Source of the DNA: Nocardia sp. MH4
GTDB lineage: Bacteria > Actinomycetota > Actinomycetes > Mycobacteriales > Mycobacteriaceae
Direction: 5' to 3'
NCBI RefSeq assembly: GCF_019266065.1
Contig: NZ_LPNR01000084.1
Location: 1-60,106, forward strand
Length of the DNA: 60,106 bases
Part shown: in pieces, positions 17,356-24,677 of the stretch
How the letters are laid out: each line of letters starts with the position of its first letter
Position numbering within the stretch: position 1 is the first letter of the stretch
The notes under the pieces: generated by a model
What the model was told of the DNA's origin: nothing
Databases searched by the model: none
Seen by the model: the letters and a program-made list of their open reading frames with translations, nothing else
Program-made: the position numbers and the translations under genes

Positions 17356-18270
17356 TCACGGCGCGGCGGGCTCCCCGGGGGCAGCGGCGATATGACCGAG
17401 CTTCGCCGGATTGAAGACCCAGTAGAGCCGGTCGATCGTCTCGTCGTCGGCCGCACCGACCCCGAGCCAGGCGATGGGGGCTCCGTCGCGGCTGATCACC
17501 ACCGACGCGCGACCGTTGGCGTCGACCCAGTCGATGGCGACCCCCGTCCAGAAGTGTGAGGCGAAGGCGGCCACGTACTTCGCCACGCGTGTCCGGCCGA
17601 ATACCGGAATGCGCGAGGCATTGCGCACCGCGCCTCCGCCGTCGGAGTAGCTGGCGACATCGGTGGCGAACAGCGCCTCGAGTTCGTCGAATTCACCGGC
17701 GCGCGCGGCATTCAAGAAGGCAGCGAGCAGCCGTCGCTGATGCACGGCGTCGACTGATACCCGCCGATCGGACTCGATGGCCTGGCGTGCCCGGCTCACC
17801 AGCTTCCGGGCGGCTGGTTCCTTGATTTCGAGCACTTCGGCGATGCGGCCGTAAGGGTAGTCGAAAGCTTCCCGCAGGACGAATGCCGCCCGCTCGGTCG
17901 GTGTCATCTTCTCCAAGACGAGCAGGACCGCGGTCTCCAACGCCGCGGCGCGCTCCGCGCCGAGCGAGGGATCAGCAGTGGTGTCCACCGGCTCGGGCAG
18001 CCACGGACCGATATAGGTTTCCCGGCGCACCCGCGCCGTCTGCGTGGCATTGATCGCCTGCCGGGTGGTCATGGTGACGAGGAACGCCGCCACGTCACGC
18101 ACAGAATCGCGGTCGGCGTAGGACTGCCATTTCACCCAGACGTCCTGGACGATGTCCTCGGCGTCGGCGACACTGCCGAGCATTCGGTAGGCGATACCGA
18201 ACAGCCGACCCTTGTGCGCGGAGAAATCATCGACGGCTTTGTCCAGGTCGATACCCGTGGGTCCACTCAT
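17356..18270 (-). CDS. ECF41-type RNA polymerase sigma factor (SigJ-like) with SnoaL-like C-terminal domain
   Basis: 304 residues, the long size of group ECF41. Sigma region 2 (about 15-80, AYRMLGSVADAEDIVQDVW) and region 4 (about 110-165, KMTPTERAAFVLREAF) are joined by a linker holding WLPEP (90-94). The C-terminal extension (about 175-304) is SnoaL/NTF2-like with DGGG (210-213) and NPAKL (287-291), the other two ECF41 signatures. In this group the extension replaces a separate anti-sigma factor and both activates and restrains the sigma factor. The adjacent upstream genes encode an oxidoreductase and an epimerase-like protein, the usual ECF41 company. Two matching promoters lie at 20989-21017 and 22132-22160. 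Confidence 0.93.
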   Translation of the reverse strand: MSGPTGIDLDKAVDDFSAHKGRLFGIAYRMLGSVADAEDIVQDVWVKWQSYADRDSVRDVAAFLVTMTTRQAINATQTARVRRETYIGPWLPEPVDTTADPSLGAERAAALETAVLLVLEKMTPTERAAFVLREAFDYPYGRIAEVLEIKEPAARKLVSRARQAIESDRRVSVDAVHQRRLLAAFLNAARAGEFDELEALFATDVASYSDGGGAVRNASRIPVFGRTRVAKYVAAFASHFWTGVAIDWVDANGRASVVISRDGAPIAWLGVGAADDETIDRLYWVFNPAKLGHIAAAPGEPAAP

Positions 18271-18397
18271 CGCGCGGTCGTTCCGGCGCCACCGGCAATC
18301 GCGTGATTCATATCCCCCGCCTCGATTCGGCCACCGTCGTCCACGACATTACTCGAGCCGGCCGTACGCCGGTGGCGAGTGCACCCACCCGACGCCG

Positions 18398-20131
18398 TCA
18401 TTCGACCAATTTGCCTTCCGTCGACACCTCTCGCATGAGCCGGGCGATGTCGTCGGGGATCGCGGGGATCTCCTCGCGTTCGAGCTTGCCGGGACCGGAC
18501 CACACGAGGTTCACCCGCAGCGCCGGATCCAGGTCGGGGTAATCGGACCGATTGTGGCAGCCACGTGTTTCGCGTCGCTCCAGCGCGGCTTCCAAGGTGG
18601 CGCGCGCCGCGAGCACCGAGGACTTCAGATCGAAGGCGTGCGCCAGATCCTGGAACCCGGCGGCGTCGGGATGCACGCCGATATTCGTCATGCGATCCTC
18701 GACCTCGTCGAGTTCGGCCAAGCCTGCCCGAATCCCGGTCTCGTCGCGCACCACGCCCGCGTGCTCGGTCATGGTGTCGCGCACGGCGCGTTGCAGGGCC
18801 CGTACGTTCTCCTGTCCGTCGACGGCCAGCAGCTCATCGATCTCGGCGCGGGCCTCGACGAGCGCACTGTGGGACCGACGCTGTGCGACCAGCTCGGCCG
18901 AGTACCGCGCCGCCGCCTCGCCGACGATCCGGCCGTAGACGAGCAGTTCGATCAGCGAGTTGCCGCCGAGCCGGTTGGCGCCGTGCAGACCACTCGATGC
19001 CTCGCCGATCGCGTAGAGACCCTCGACGCCGGTACCGTGATCTTCGGAGCGAACCCACACTCCGCCCATGGAATAGTGCGCCGTCGGCGCGATTTCGATC
19101 GGATCGCGAGTGATGTCGAGCATTTGCAGCTCCAACATCGTCTGGTAGACGCGCGGCAGTCGCCGCATGATCGTTTCGCGGGGCAGATGCGAAACATCCA
19201 GCCAGACAGCACCGTTCGGTGTTCCTCGACCTTCCTTGATTTCGGTATAGGCGGCCAGTGCGACCCGGTCGCGGGTCGAGAGCTCCATGCGTTCGGCGTC
19301 GTAGCGCCGCATGAATCGCTCTCCCGTGGCGTTGCGAAGAATGCCGCCCTCTCCCCGTGCCGCTTCCGATACCAGTGTCCCGGCCGCGTTCTCGGGTTCG
19401 ATGAGCCCGGACGGGTGGAACTGCACGAGCTCCGGGTCCCGAATCCGGCCGCCCGCGAGTAGGGCGAGCCGGAACGAATCACCGGTGTTCTCGTCACGTC
19501 GAGAGGAGGTACGACGCCAGATGCGGGTGTGCCCACCGGCGGCGAGGATTACCGCGTCGGCCCGGACCACGGAGCGCTCGCCACTGTCGAGATCGAAACC
19601 GTAGGCGCCGAAAACCACGTTGTCCCGCACCAGAATTCGGGTCACGTAGCAGGTGTCGATGATCTGGATGCCGAGCTGCGCGGCCCGGTTCACCAGGGTC
19701 CGCTGGATCTCGAGGCCGGTGTAGTCACCGGCGAACGCGGTGCGCCGGTAGGTGTGCGCGCCGAAGAATCGCAGCGCGATCCGGCCGTCGGATTCGCGAG
19801 CGAACGGCATCCCCCAACGCTCGAGGTCCTCGATTCCGCGCGCGGCGTTCTCGGCGACCACCTGGACGGTATCGGGCCGCGCCAGCAGGTAGCTTTCGGT
19901 GATCGTGTCCGCCGCGTGCTGCTGCCAGCTGTCCTCGACGTCCATGGTCGCCAGCGCGGCATTGATGCCGCCGGCGGCGAGGGTGGTGTGCGCGTCCGCC
20001 TTCGGCCGCTTTCCTACCACCAGCACGTCGATGCCGCGCTCGGCCAGTTCGATCGCCGCACGGAGGCCGGATCCGCCGGTGCCGACGACGAGCACCGACG
20101 TCGCGATCTGACGTTCGTCGGATGTGAGCAT
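18398..20131 (-). CDS. Orphan succinate dehydrogenase/fumarate reductase-like flavoprotein
   Basis: 577 residues. The FAD-binding GTGGSG (17-22) starts the protein. AHTTLAAGG contains H48 at the place where SdhA/FrdA proteins bind FAD covalently; L-aspartate oxidase has another residue there. Dicarboxylate-site residues are present: H239 (FHPSG), R259 (EAARGEGG), H352 (TAHYSMGG), R387 (GANRLGGNSL). The fold therefore looks catalytically complete for dicarboxylate-type redox chemistry. No iron-sulfur or membrane-anchor subunit is encoded nearby, so the electron partner is unknown. L-aspartate oxidase is a less likely reading. The start at 20131 has AAGGGA upstream; the frame extends further but looks non-coding. 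It lies 62 bases after the NAD(P)-binding gene and a hairpin. Confidence 0.85.
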   Translation of the reverse strand: MLTSDERQIATSVLVVGTGGSGLRAAIELAERGIDVLVVGKRPKADAHTTLAAGGINAALATMDVEDSWQQHAADTITESYLLARPDTVQVVAENAARGIEDLERWGMPFARESDGRIALRFFGAHTYRRTAFAGDYTGLEIQRTLVNRAAQLGIQIIDTCYVTRILVRDNVVFGAYGFDLDSGERSVVRADAVILAAGGHTRIWRRTSSRRDENTGDSFRLALLAGGRIRDPELVQFHPSGLIEPENAAGTLVSEAARGEGGILRNATGERFMRRYDAERMELSTRDRVALAAYTEIKEGRGTPNGAVWLDVSHLPRETIMRRLPRVYQTMLELQMLDITRDPIEIAPTAHYSMGGVWVRSEDHGTGVEGLYAIGEASSGLHGANRLGGNSLIELLVYGRIVGEAAARYSAELVAQRRSHSALVEARAEIDELLAVDGQENVRALQRAVRDTMTEHAGVVRDETGIRAGLAELDEVEDRMTNIGVHPDAAGFQDLAHAFDLKSSVLAARATLEAALERRETRGCHNRSDYPDLDPALRVNLVWSGPGKLEREEIPAIPDDIARLMREVSTEGKLVE

Positions 20132-20154
20132 CGCTTCGTTCCCTTCGACGGGTA

Positions 20155-20190
20155 GTTCGCGCGGGCGGGGCGATCGCCGCCCGCGCGAAC
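20155..20190 (-). terminator. Hairpin between the NAD(P)-binding gene and the flavoprotein gene
   Basis: Perfect 13-bp arms (GTTCGCGCGGGCG at 20155-20167 and complement at 20178-20190) around a 10-base loop, four bases after the stop of the gene ending at 20194. It may terminate or attenuate the transcript before the flavoprotein gene, whose start is 24 bases further on. Confidence 0.6.
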
Positions 20191-20193
20191 AGT

Positions 20194-20934
20194 TCAGTTG
20201 CTGGTCAGCCACTCCGACAGCCGTGTCTGCGCCAGCTGCGCATCGCTGCCGGGCAGCAGCTCGCGCTGCGGCACCGCCCCGAAATACCGGGCCTCGGGAT
20301 CGGTGACCACCGTGCGCGCATCCGATCGCGCGCTCAGCACGGTGCGGATCCATTCGTCGAGGGCGATGACCACCGGGCCGCCGACCTCGATGGTCCCGTT
20401 CTTCGGCTCGCTCGCCGCCGTCCGTCCGACAGCGGCAGCCACATCGTCCGCGGCCATCGGTTGCATACTGGAACCCGGCAACCGCACCTGACCGTCGACG
20501 GTCGCGGAATCCGCGATACCACGGGCGAATTCGAAGAATTGCGTGGCGCGCACGATCGAGTACGGCAGACCCGATCCCTCGATCAGCTCTTCCTGCGCCA
20601 CCTTCGCCCGCAGATACCCGGAATCCGGCAATCGATCCGACCCCACCACCGACAGCGCGACGTAATGCCCGACACCGGCCGCGGCAGCGGCCTCGAGCAG
20701 GTTCGTCGTGGAGGTCCGGAAGAACTCCATCACGTCGTTGTCGGCGAACGACGGCGAGTTGGAGACGTCGATCACCACGTTCGCGTCCTGCAGTACTTCT
20801 TCGACTCCCTCACCGGTGAGCGAGTTCACGCCGGTATTGGGTGCGGCCGCAACCGCCTGGTGCCCGTGCTCACCGAGTCGTGCGACGAGCTTGGAACCGA
20901 TCAGGCCGGTGCCGCCGATAACGACGATCTTCAT
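20194..20934 (-). CDS. NAD(P)-binding atypical SDR (NmrA/epimerase-like)
   Basis: 246 residues. The N-terminal Rossmann motif GGTGLIG (7-13) after a short beta strand (MKIVVIGG) and the middle VGHYVALSVVGSDR are typical of NmrA-like or atypical-SDR proteins, which bind NAD(P) and act as redox sensors, epimerases or reductases. No canonical YxxxK pair is evident, so a sensory or isomerase role is as likely as dehydrogenation. The start at 20934 has AAAGGA six bases upstream. An ECF41-type promoter (20989-21017) lies 55 bases before the start. Confidence 0.85.
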   Translation of the reverse strand: MKIVVIGGTGLIGSKLVARLGEHGHQAVAAAPNTGVNSLTGEGVEEVLQDANVVIDVSNSPSFADNDVMEFFRTSTTNLLEAAAAAGVGHYVALSVVGSDRLPDSGYLRAKVAQEELIEGSGLPYSIVRATQFFEFARGIADSATVDGQVRLPGSSMQPMAADDVAAAVGRTAASEPKNGTIEVGGPVVIALDEWIRTVLSARSDARTVVTDPEARYFGAVPQRELLPGSDAQLAQTRLSEWLTSN

Positions 20935-20988
20935 GCTCATTCCTTTCGTTCGGACGTTGTGCGGGGCCAGCGACACTCCGCTGTATCA

Positions 20989-21017
20989 AGGACAGGGCAG
21001 GCGGTGATTCTGTGACA
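20989..21017 (-). promoter_or_regulatory. Predicted ECF41/SigJ-type promoter for the NAD(P)-binding gene
   Basis: On the minus strand TGTCACA (21017-21011), 16 bases, then TGTCCT (20994-20989). The spacing and both boxes are the same as at 22132-22160. The promoter I recall for Mycobacterium SigJ is GTCACA-N16-CGTCCT. The -10 part ends 55 bases before the ATG. Confidence 0.72.
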
Positions 21018-21040
21018 GTGCTGGTGCCGAGGCCGTTCGA

Positions 21041-22087
21041 TCACGCTCGATCCTGCGGCGCGACGTACTCGAAGGTCGGCCCCGCAGTGGTGTGGCCGTC
21101 ACCGCTGGGCATCGTCATGAGCGCTTGCGCCTGGGCCTTCAACGCGTACATCGTCCCGACCGCCTCCCGCATCTGCGACGGGCTGCCGTTGAAGGTGTCC
21201 TCCAGCAGATACAACAGCAGGCAGTAGGTGTTGTTGAATTCCACCTGCGCGCGGCGGACCGCGCTGCCCTCCGGATAGTCGGCCGTGCGGGGGTTGGGGC
21301 GCATCGGCAGCACTTTGCCGGGATCGAACAGGATCGGTGCACCGGTGGGCCCGGACTGCGGCGTATCACCGAGCTGGAACCGCTTACCTTCCTTCAGTTC
21401 GACGAAGCGATAGTAGTGAGCGACCTCGTCGCGATCGGGATGGAAGACGTCCTTCTCGCCGTCCCACACCTCGGTCCGCGCCGCGCCTTCGCCCTGCTCG
21501 ACGATCTCGGCCAGCGCCGTCAGCGCCGACTTCAGATCGTGTACCGGAACGACCTGTCCGCCGCCACTGGTGAAGTGCATCTCGTTGAGCTGCCGAGCGG
21601 GGTCGCCGCAGAAGACGACCTCCTCGCCGAGGGTGTCGACCAGCGTGACGAGACCGAGTTCGACGGCCGCGTAGAACTGCCCGATCGTGTGATAGCCGTC
21701 GGATTCGGGCAGCGCGTCCGCCGAGGCGGGCCGTTCGATGTTCAGGAACAATTCGAGGGCTTCGGAACCGAACGGCGCGAGCTGTATCTGTACCGATCGA
21801 TCGCCGTGCGGCAGCGGATGCGGATAGGCGGGCAGCAATTCGGGCGCGTCGAGCCTGGGCTCGCCCCCTACCGCGTTGAGCAGATTCGCCGCCAGTGCCA
21901 AGTGCAGCATCTCCTCGACGAACACGCTGCTGATGACTTGTGCCGCTTCGGCATTGGCGCCCGGCTCCAGCGAATACAGCGCGCACATGTACGGCGGTAT
22001 CGTCGCGTGCTCGAGCTCGATCGCCCACTGTAGATGCCGACGCAGATCGTCCATCGTCTCGATGGCGTGCCCCGTGCTGATGTCCAT
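21041..22087 (-). CDS. VioB/RebD-type ferritin-like domain protein
   Basis: 348 residues. N-terminal ferritin-like four-helix region with metal ligands in IELEHATIPPY (E26, H27 area) and VEEMLHLALAANLL (E58/E59, H62), typical of the family named for the iminophenylpyruvate dimer synthases VioB/StaD/RebD. The later segment VAHYYRFVELKEGKRF also belongs to this family. Here it stands alone, without the large N-terminal part of VioB and without tryptophan oxidase genes nearby, so an indole-dimer pathway is unlikely. It probably binds one or two iron ions and performs an oxidation of unknown substrate. It is first in the ECF41 cluster and has its own matching promoter (22132-22160). Confidence 0.85.
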   Translation of the reverse strand: MDISTGHAIETMDDLRRHLQWAIELEHATIPPYMCALYSLEPGANAEAAQVISSVFVEEMLHLALAANLLNAVGGEPRLDAPELLPAYPHPLPHGDRSVQIQLAPFGSEALELFLNIERPASADALPESDGYHTIGQFYAAVELGLVTLVDTLGEEVVFCGDPARQLNEMHFTSGGGQVVPVHDLKSALTALAEIVEQGEGAARTEVWDGEKDVFHPDRDEVAHYYRFVELKEGKRFQLGDTPQSGPTGAPILFDPGKVLPMRPNPRTADYPEGSAVRRAQVEFNNTYCLLLYLLEDTFNGSPSQMREAVGTMYALKAQAQALMTMPSGDGHTTAGPTFEYVAPQDRA

Positions 22088-22131
22088 GCTCGAACCTCGT
22101 CTCGACAGGTGTACCTGCGGTGTCGAGAACT

Positions 22132-22160
22132 AGGACAGTGCGTCCGGGAGAACTGTGACA
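22132..22160 (-). promoter_or_regulatory. Predicted ECF41/SigJ-type promoter for the ferritin-like gene
   Basis: On the minus strand TGTCACA (22160-22154), 16 bases, then TGTCCT (22137-22132), identical in both boxes and spacing to 20989-21017. The -10 part ends 45 bases before the ATG. The 16-base spacers of the two sites are otherwise unrelated, so the match is unlikely to reflect simple duplication. Confidence 0.72.
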
Positions 22161-22231
22161 AGAACGGGCGACTCGCCGCCGCCGAACCACGACCCAACCA
22201 CAACGTGGCGTGACCGCGGGTCGGACACAAC

Positions 22232-22274
22232 GAAACAGGTCAGGCCCGGTCTGTGACCGGGCCTGACCTGTTTC
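22232..22274 (-). terminator. Terminator of tRNA-Ala
   Basis: A perfect 20-bp inverted repeat (22232-22251 and 22255-22274) with a 3-base loop, just beyond the tRNA 3' end. The minus-strand copy ends GACCTGTTTC, giving a short T-rich tail. Confidence 0.85.
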
Positions 22275-22279
22275 TCGAG

Positions 22280-22352
22280 TGGAGCTAAGGGGACTCGAAC
22301 CCCTGACCCCCACACTGCCAGTGTGGTGCGCTACCAGCTGCGCCATAGCCCC
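22280..22352 (-). tRNA. tRNA-Ala (anticodon GGC)
   Basis: 73 bases on the minus strand. The acceptor stem GGGGCTA/TAGCTCC contains the G3-U70 pair that marks alanine tRNAs. The anticodon loop is CTGGCAG, giving GGC, and the T arm has TTCGAGT. The discriminator is A and CCA is not encoded. A strong terminator follows. Confidence 0.95.
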
Positions 22353-22447
22353 GTGTTCTGTTGTTTCAGCCGCTCTCGCTGCTGCCTGAATGAAGTTACA
22401 CCATGCCTCTCGGCGACAACAAATCGGCTGGTAGACGGCGGAAAAGT

Positions 22448-22500
22448 GGGGTTCTGGGCGGGGCGGGAGTGGCGGGCGTGGGGGGCGGGGAGGGTGGGGA
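22448..22500. repeat. G-run-rich tract with quadruplex potential
   Basis: More than ten runs of three or more G within 53 bases of the plus strand, spaced by 1-5 bases. It lies between the tRNA-Ala gene and the end of the DsbA-like gene. It may slow transcription of the upstream gene; no coding potential was recognised. Confidence 0.5.
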
Positions 22501-22531
22501 CGGAGTAGAATGTGCCGAACCTCACGTGGGG

Positions 22532-23272
22532 TCAGGGGGCGAGGGTCACGACCCAGTTCGCGTCGGTCCAGTCGATCTTGGTGGTGCCGTCGTAGATGGC
22601 GGGGGTGGCGGCCTTGTTGCCGGTGCGGGCGTCGAGGTCGTCGAGGTTCTTCTTGGCGGCGGCGCGGGCGGCGTCGAGCTGGGTGCCGTTGGTGATGCAG
22701 GGGCCGACCGACTCGGGGGCGCCGGACTCGACGGCCAGGGTGGCCAGGGCGGGGTTGCTCAGGTCGTCGCCGCCCTCCTCGGGCTGCTTGGTGGTGAACA
22801 GCGCCTCGTGGAACTTGCTGTAGGCGGGGCCAGAACCGGCCTGGGCGACACAGAGATTCGCGGCGAACGCGCGGGTGGAGTAGTCCTTGCTCTTGGACTG
22901 GGGGTCGAGGAACGTCACGAAGTGGTAGTTCACCGCCAGCTTGCCCTCGTCGATCTTCTGGGCGAGTTCCTGGCCGAAGGTCGTCTCCATGACGCCGCAG
23001 GCGGGGCAGATCGGGTCCTCGAAGATGTCGATCGTCTTCGTCGCGTCGGGCTTGCCCAGGCGGATGACACCCTCCGGCGTGGTCGTGACCTGCACGGCGG
23101 CGTCGCGCACGGCACCGTAGCCGTCGTTGCGGACCTCGGTGGGCGCCTGCTTGGTCCACTTGAACGCGGCGAACACGAGGAGCCCGATCACGACGACAGC
23201 CACCGCGGCCAAGGCGTAGGTGGTGTTGCTGGAAACGGGACGGGGATTGTGCTGGGAACCGACGCTACTCAC
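22532..23272 (-). CDS. Membrane-anchored DsbA-like thioredoxin-fold protein
   Basis: 246 residues. A short cytoplasmic N-terminus, one membrane helix (about 18-37) and an extracytoplasmic thioredoxin/DsbA domain with the redox motif CPAC in FEDPICPACG. The later CVAQ and CITNG cysteines and the cis-Pro region ATPAIYDG fit the family. It forms or isomerises disulfides in exported proteins. The GTG start at 23272 was chosen because upstream in-frame sequence is Arg-rich and unlike the family; SSVGSQHNPRP is the likely N-terminus. It is transcribed alone or with the MFS gene upstream (71 bases apart). Confidence 0.85.
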   Translation of the reverse strand: MSSVGSQHNPRPVSSNTTYALAAVAVVVIGLLVFAAFKWTKQAPTEVRNDGYGAVRDAAVQVTTTPEGVIRLGKPDATKTIDIFEDPICPACGVMETTFGQELAQKIDEGKLAVNYHFVTFLDPQSKSKDYSTRAFAANLCVAQAGSGPAYSKFHEALFTTKQPEEGGDDLSNPALATLAVESGAPESVGPCITNGTQLDAARAAAKKNLDDLDARTGNKAATPAIYDGTTKIDWTDANWVVTLAP

Positions 23273-23342
23273 CCGTCCACAATGCCTCGAGTGCTCGGCG
23301 ATGTGCCGCCGGGGCGGTCGATCGTGCCGCTGAACTGGGGAT

Positions 23343-24677
23343 CTATCGAGTCGGCGTGTCGGAGTCGAGCGGCTTGCGCAGCGGAACCAGCCCCGCGCGC
23401 ACCACCGGCACGCCGTCGGGACAGCCATCACAGCTGCATTGCGGGTCCAGGCCGTCGCCGGCGTGGTCGAGATGCTCCGGGTCCTCGGGGTGGCGGATGC
23501 GTGACGGCTCGGGCGTCAGCACCCAGACCGTCGCCGAGACCGCGAGCACACCGCCGGTGACGGCCATGCCCACCCCGAACGAGGTGTGCTCGGCGATCCA
23601 GCCGATCCCGATCGGCCCGAGCACCGTGCCCAGGTCTGCCGCCATCTGGAACGCCGCCAGCACCGGTCCACCGCGCGAGCGGGTGCCGAGGACATCGGCC
23701 AGCGCCGCCTGCTGGGCGGGGCTGAACATGCCGGACCCGACCCCGGCCACGAACGAGGCCACCAGGAACCAGGGCAGCGACGGCGCGAACCCGAGCACCC
23801 CGGTGCCGAGCGCGCAGATCGCCGACCCGGCGATCAGGAACGGTTTGCGGCCGAACCGGTCCGACAAGCGGCCCGAGACGAACAGCACGGCCGCGTTGCC
23901 CGCCGCGAAGACCGTCAGCGCCACGCCCGCCATGCCGGATTCCTGGTGCAGGGTCTCCACGACCAGCAGCGGGACGAAGGCCATGCGCACGCCGAACACC
24001 GCGATGCCGCCGGCGAAGCTCGACAGCAGGATCGCGCGGTAGGCGGGTTCGGACCACGCGTGCCGGAAGGTGAACGCCGGTGCCGCCGCGCTCTCCTCGG
24101 CCGCCAGCACCGGCGACTCCCGCAGACCGAGGAAAACGATGAGGCACACGATCAGCAGGGCGGCGGCGTAGATGAGGAAGGGCGCGCGCAGCCCGAGCCC
24201 GGCCAAGGCGCCGCCGACCAGCGGGCCGAGCAGCGAGCCGATCAGGAAGCTGGTGGAGTACACCCCGGAGACCCGGCCGCGCGCGGCGGGCGGGGACACC
24301 CGGATGATCAGTGCCATCGACGACACCGTGAACATCGTCGAGCCGACGCCGCCGAGCGAACGCAGCACCAGCAGTTGCCAATACGTCTGCGCCAGCGCGC
24401 ACGCACCCGTCGACAGCGCGACGATCAGGATGCCCGCCAGGTACACCCTGCGCTCGCCCAGCTTCTGCACCAGCCGCCCGCTGGCCGGCGCGAACAGCAG
24501 CCGCATCAGGGCGAACGCGCTGACGATCGCCGAAGCCGCCGCGATGCCGACGCCGAACTCGCGCGCGTACTGCGGCAGCACCGGGGCGACCAGCCCGAAG
24601 CCGAGCGCGATGACGAACGCCGCCGCGATCAGGACCCAGATCTCGGCGGGTAGCCGGACCTTGGCGGGTGCGCTCAC
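23343..24677 (-). CDS. MFS transporter with cysteine-rich C-terminal tail
   Basis: 444 residues, 12 helices. Motif A regions GRLVQKLGERRVY and GRLSDRFGRKPF lie after helices 2 and 8, and the fold matches DHA1-type exporters. After the last helix a hydrophilic tail of about 50 residues contains CSCDGC and ends LDSDTPTR; this is unusual for the family and could bind metal. The GTG start overlaps the stop of pgm (GTGA), so translation is coupled. The substrate is unknown. Confidence 0.88.
   Translation of the reverse strand: MSAPAKVRLPAEIWVLIAAAFVIALGFGLVAPVLPQYAREFGVGIAAASAIVSAFALMRLLFAPASGRLVQKLGERRVYLAGILIVALSTGACALAQTYWQLLVLRSLGGVGSTMFTVSSMALIIRVSPPAARGRVSGVYSTSFLIGSLLGPLVGGALAGLGLRAPFLIYAAALLIVCLIVFLGLRESPVLAAEESAAAPAFTFRHAWSEPAYRAILLSSFAGGIAVFGVRMAFVPLLVVETLHQESGMAGVALTVFAAGNAAVLFVSGRLSDRFGRKPFLIAGSAICALGTGVLGFAPSLPWFLVASFVAGVGSGMFSPAQQAALADVLGTRSRGGPVLAAFQMAADLGTVLGPIGIGWIAEHTSFGVGMAVTGGVLAVSATVWVLTPEPSRIRHPEDPEHLDHAGDGLDPQCSCDGCPDGVPVVRAGLVPLRKPLDSDTPTR

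Noticed and set aside
21041..22087. An indolocarbazole/violacein biosynthesis cluster
   Set aside because: Only the ferritin-like domain family is shared; none of the other pathway genes lies in the window.
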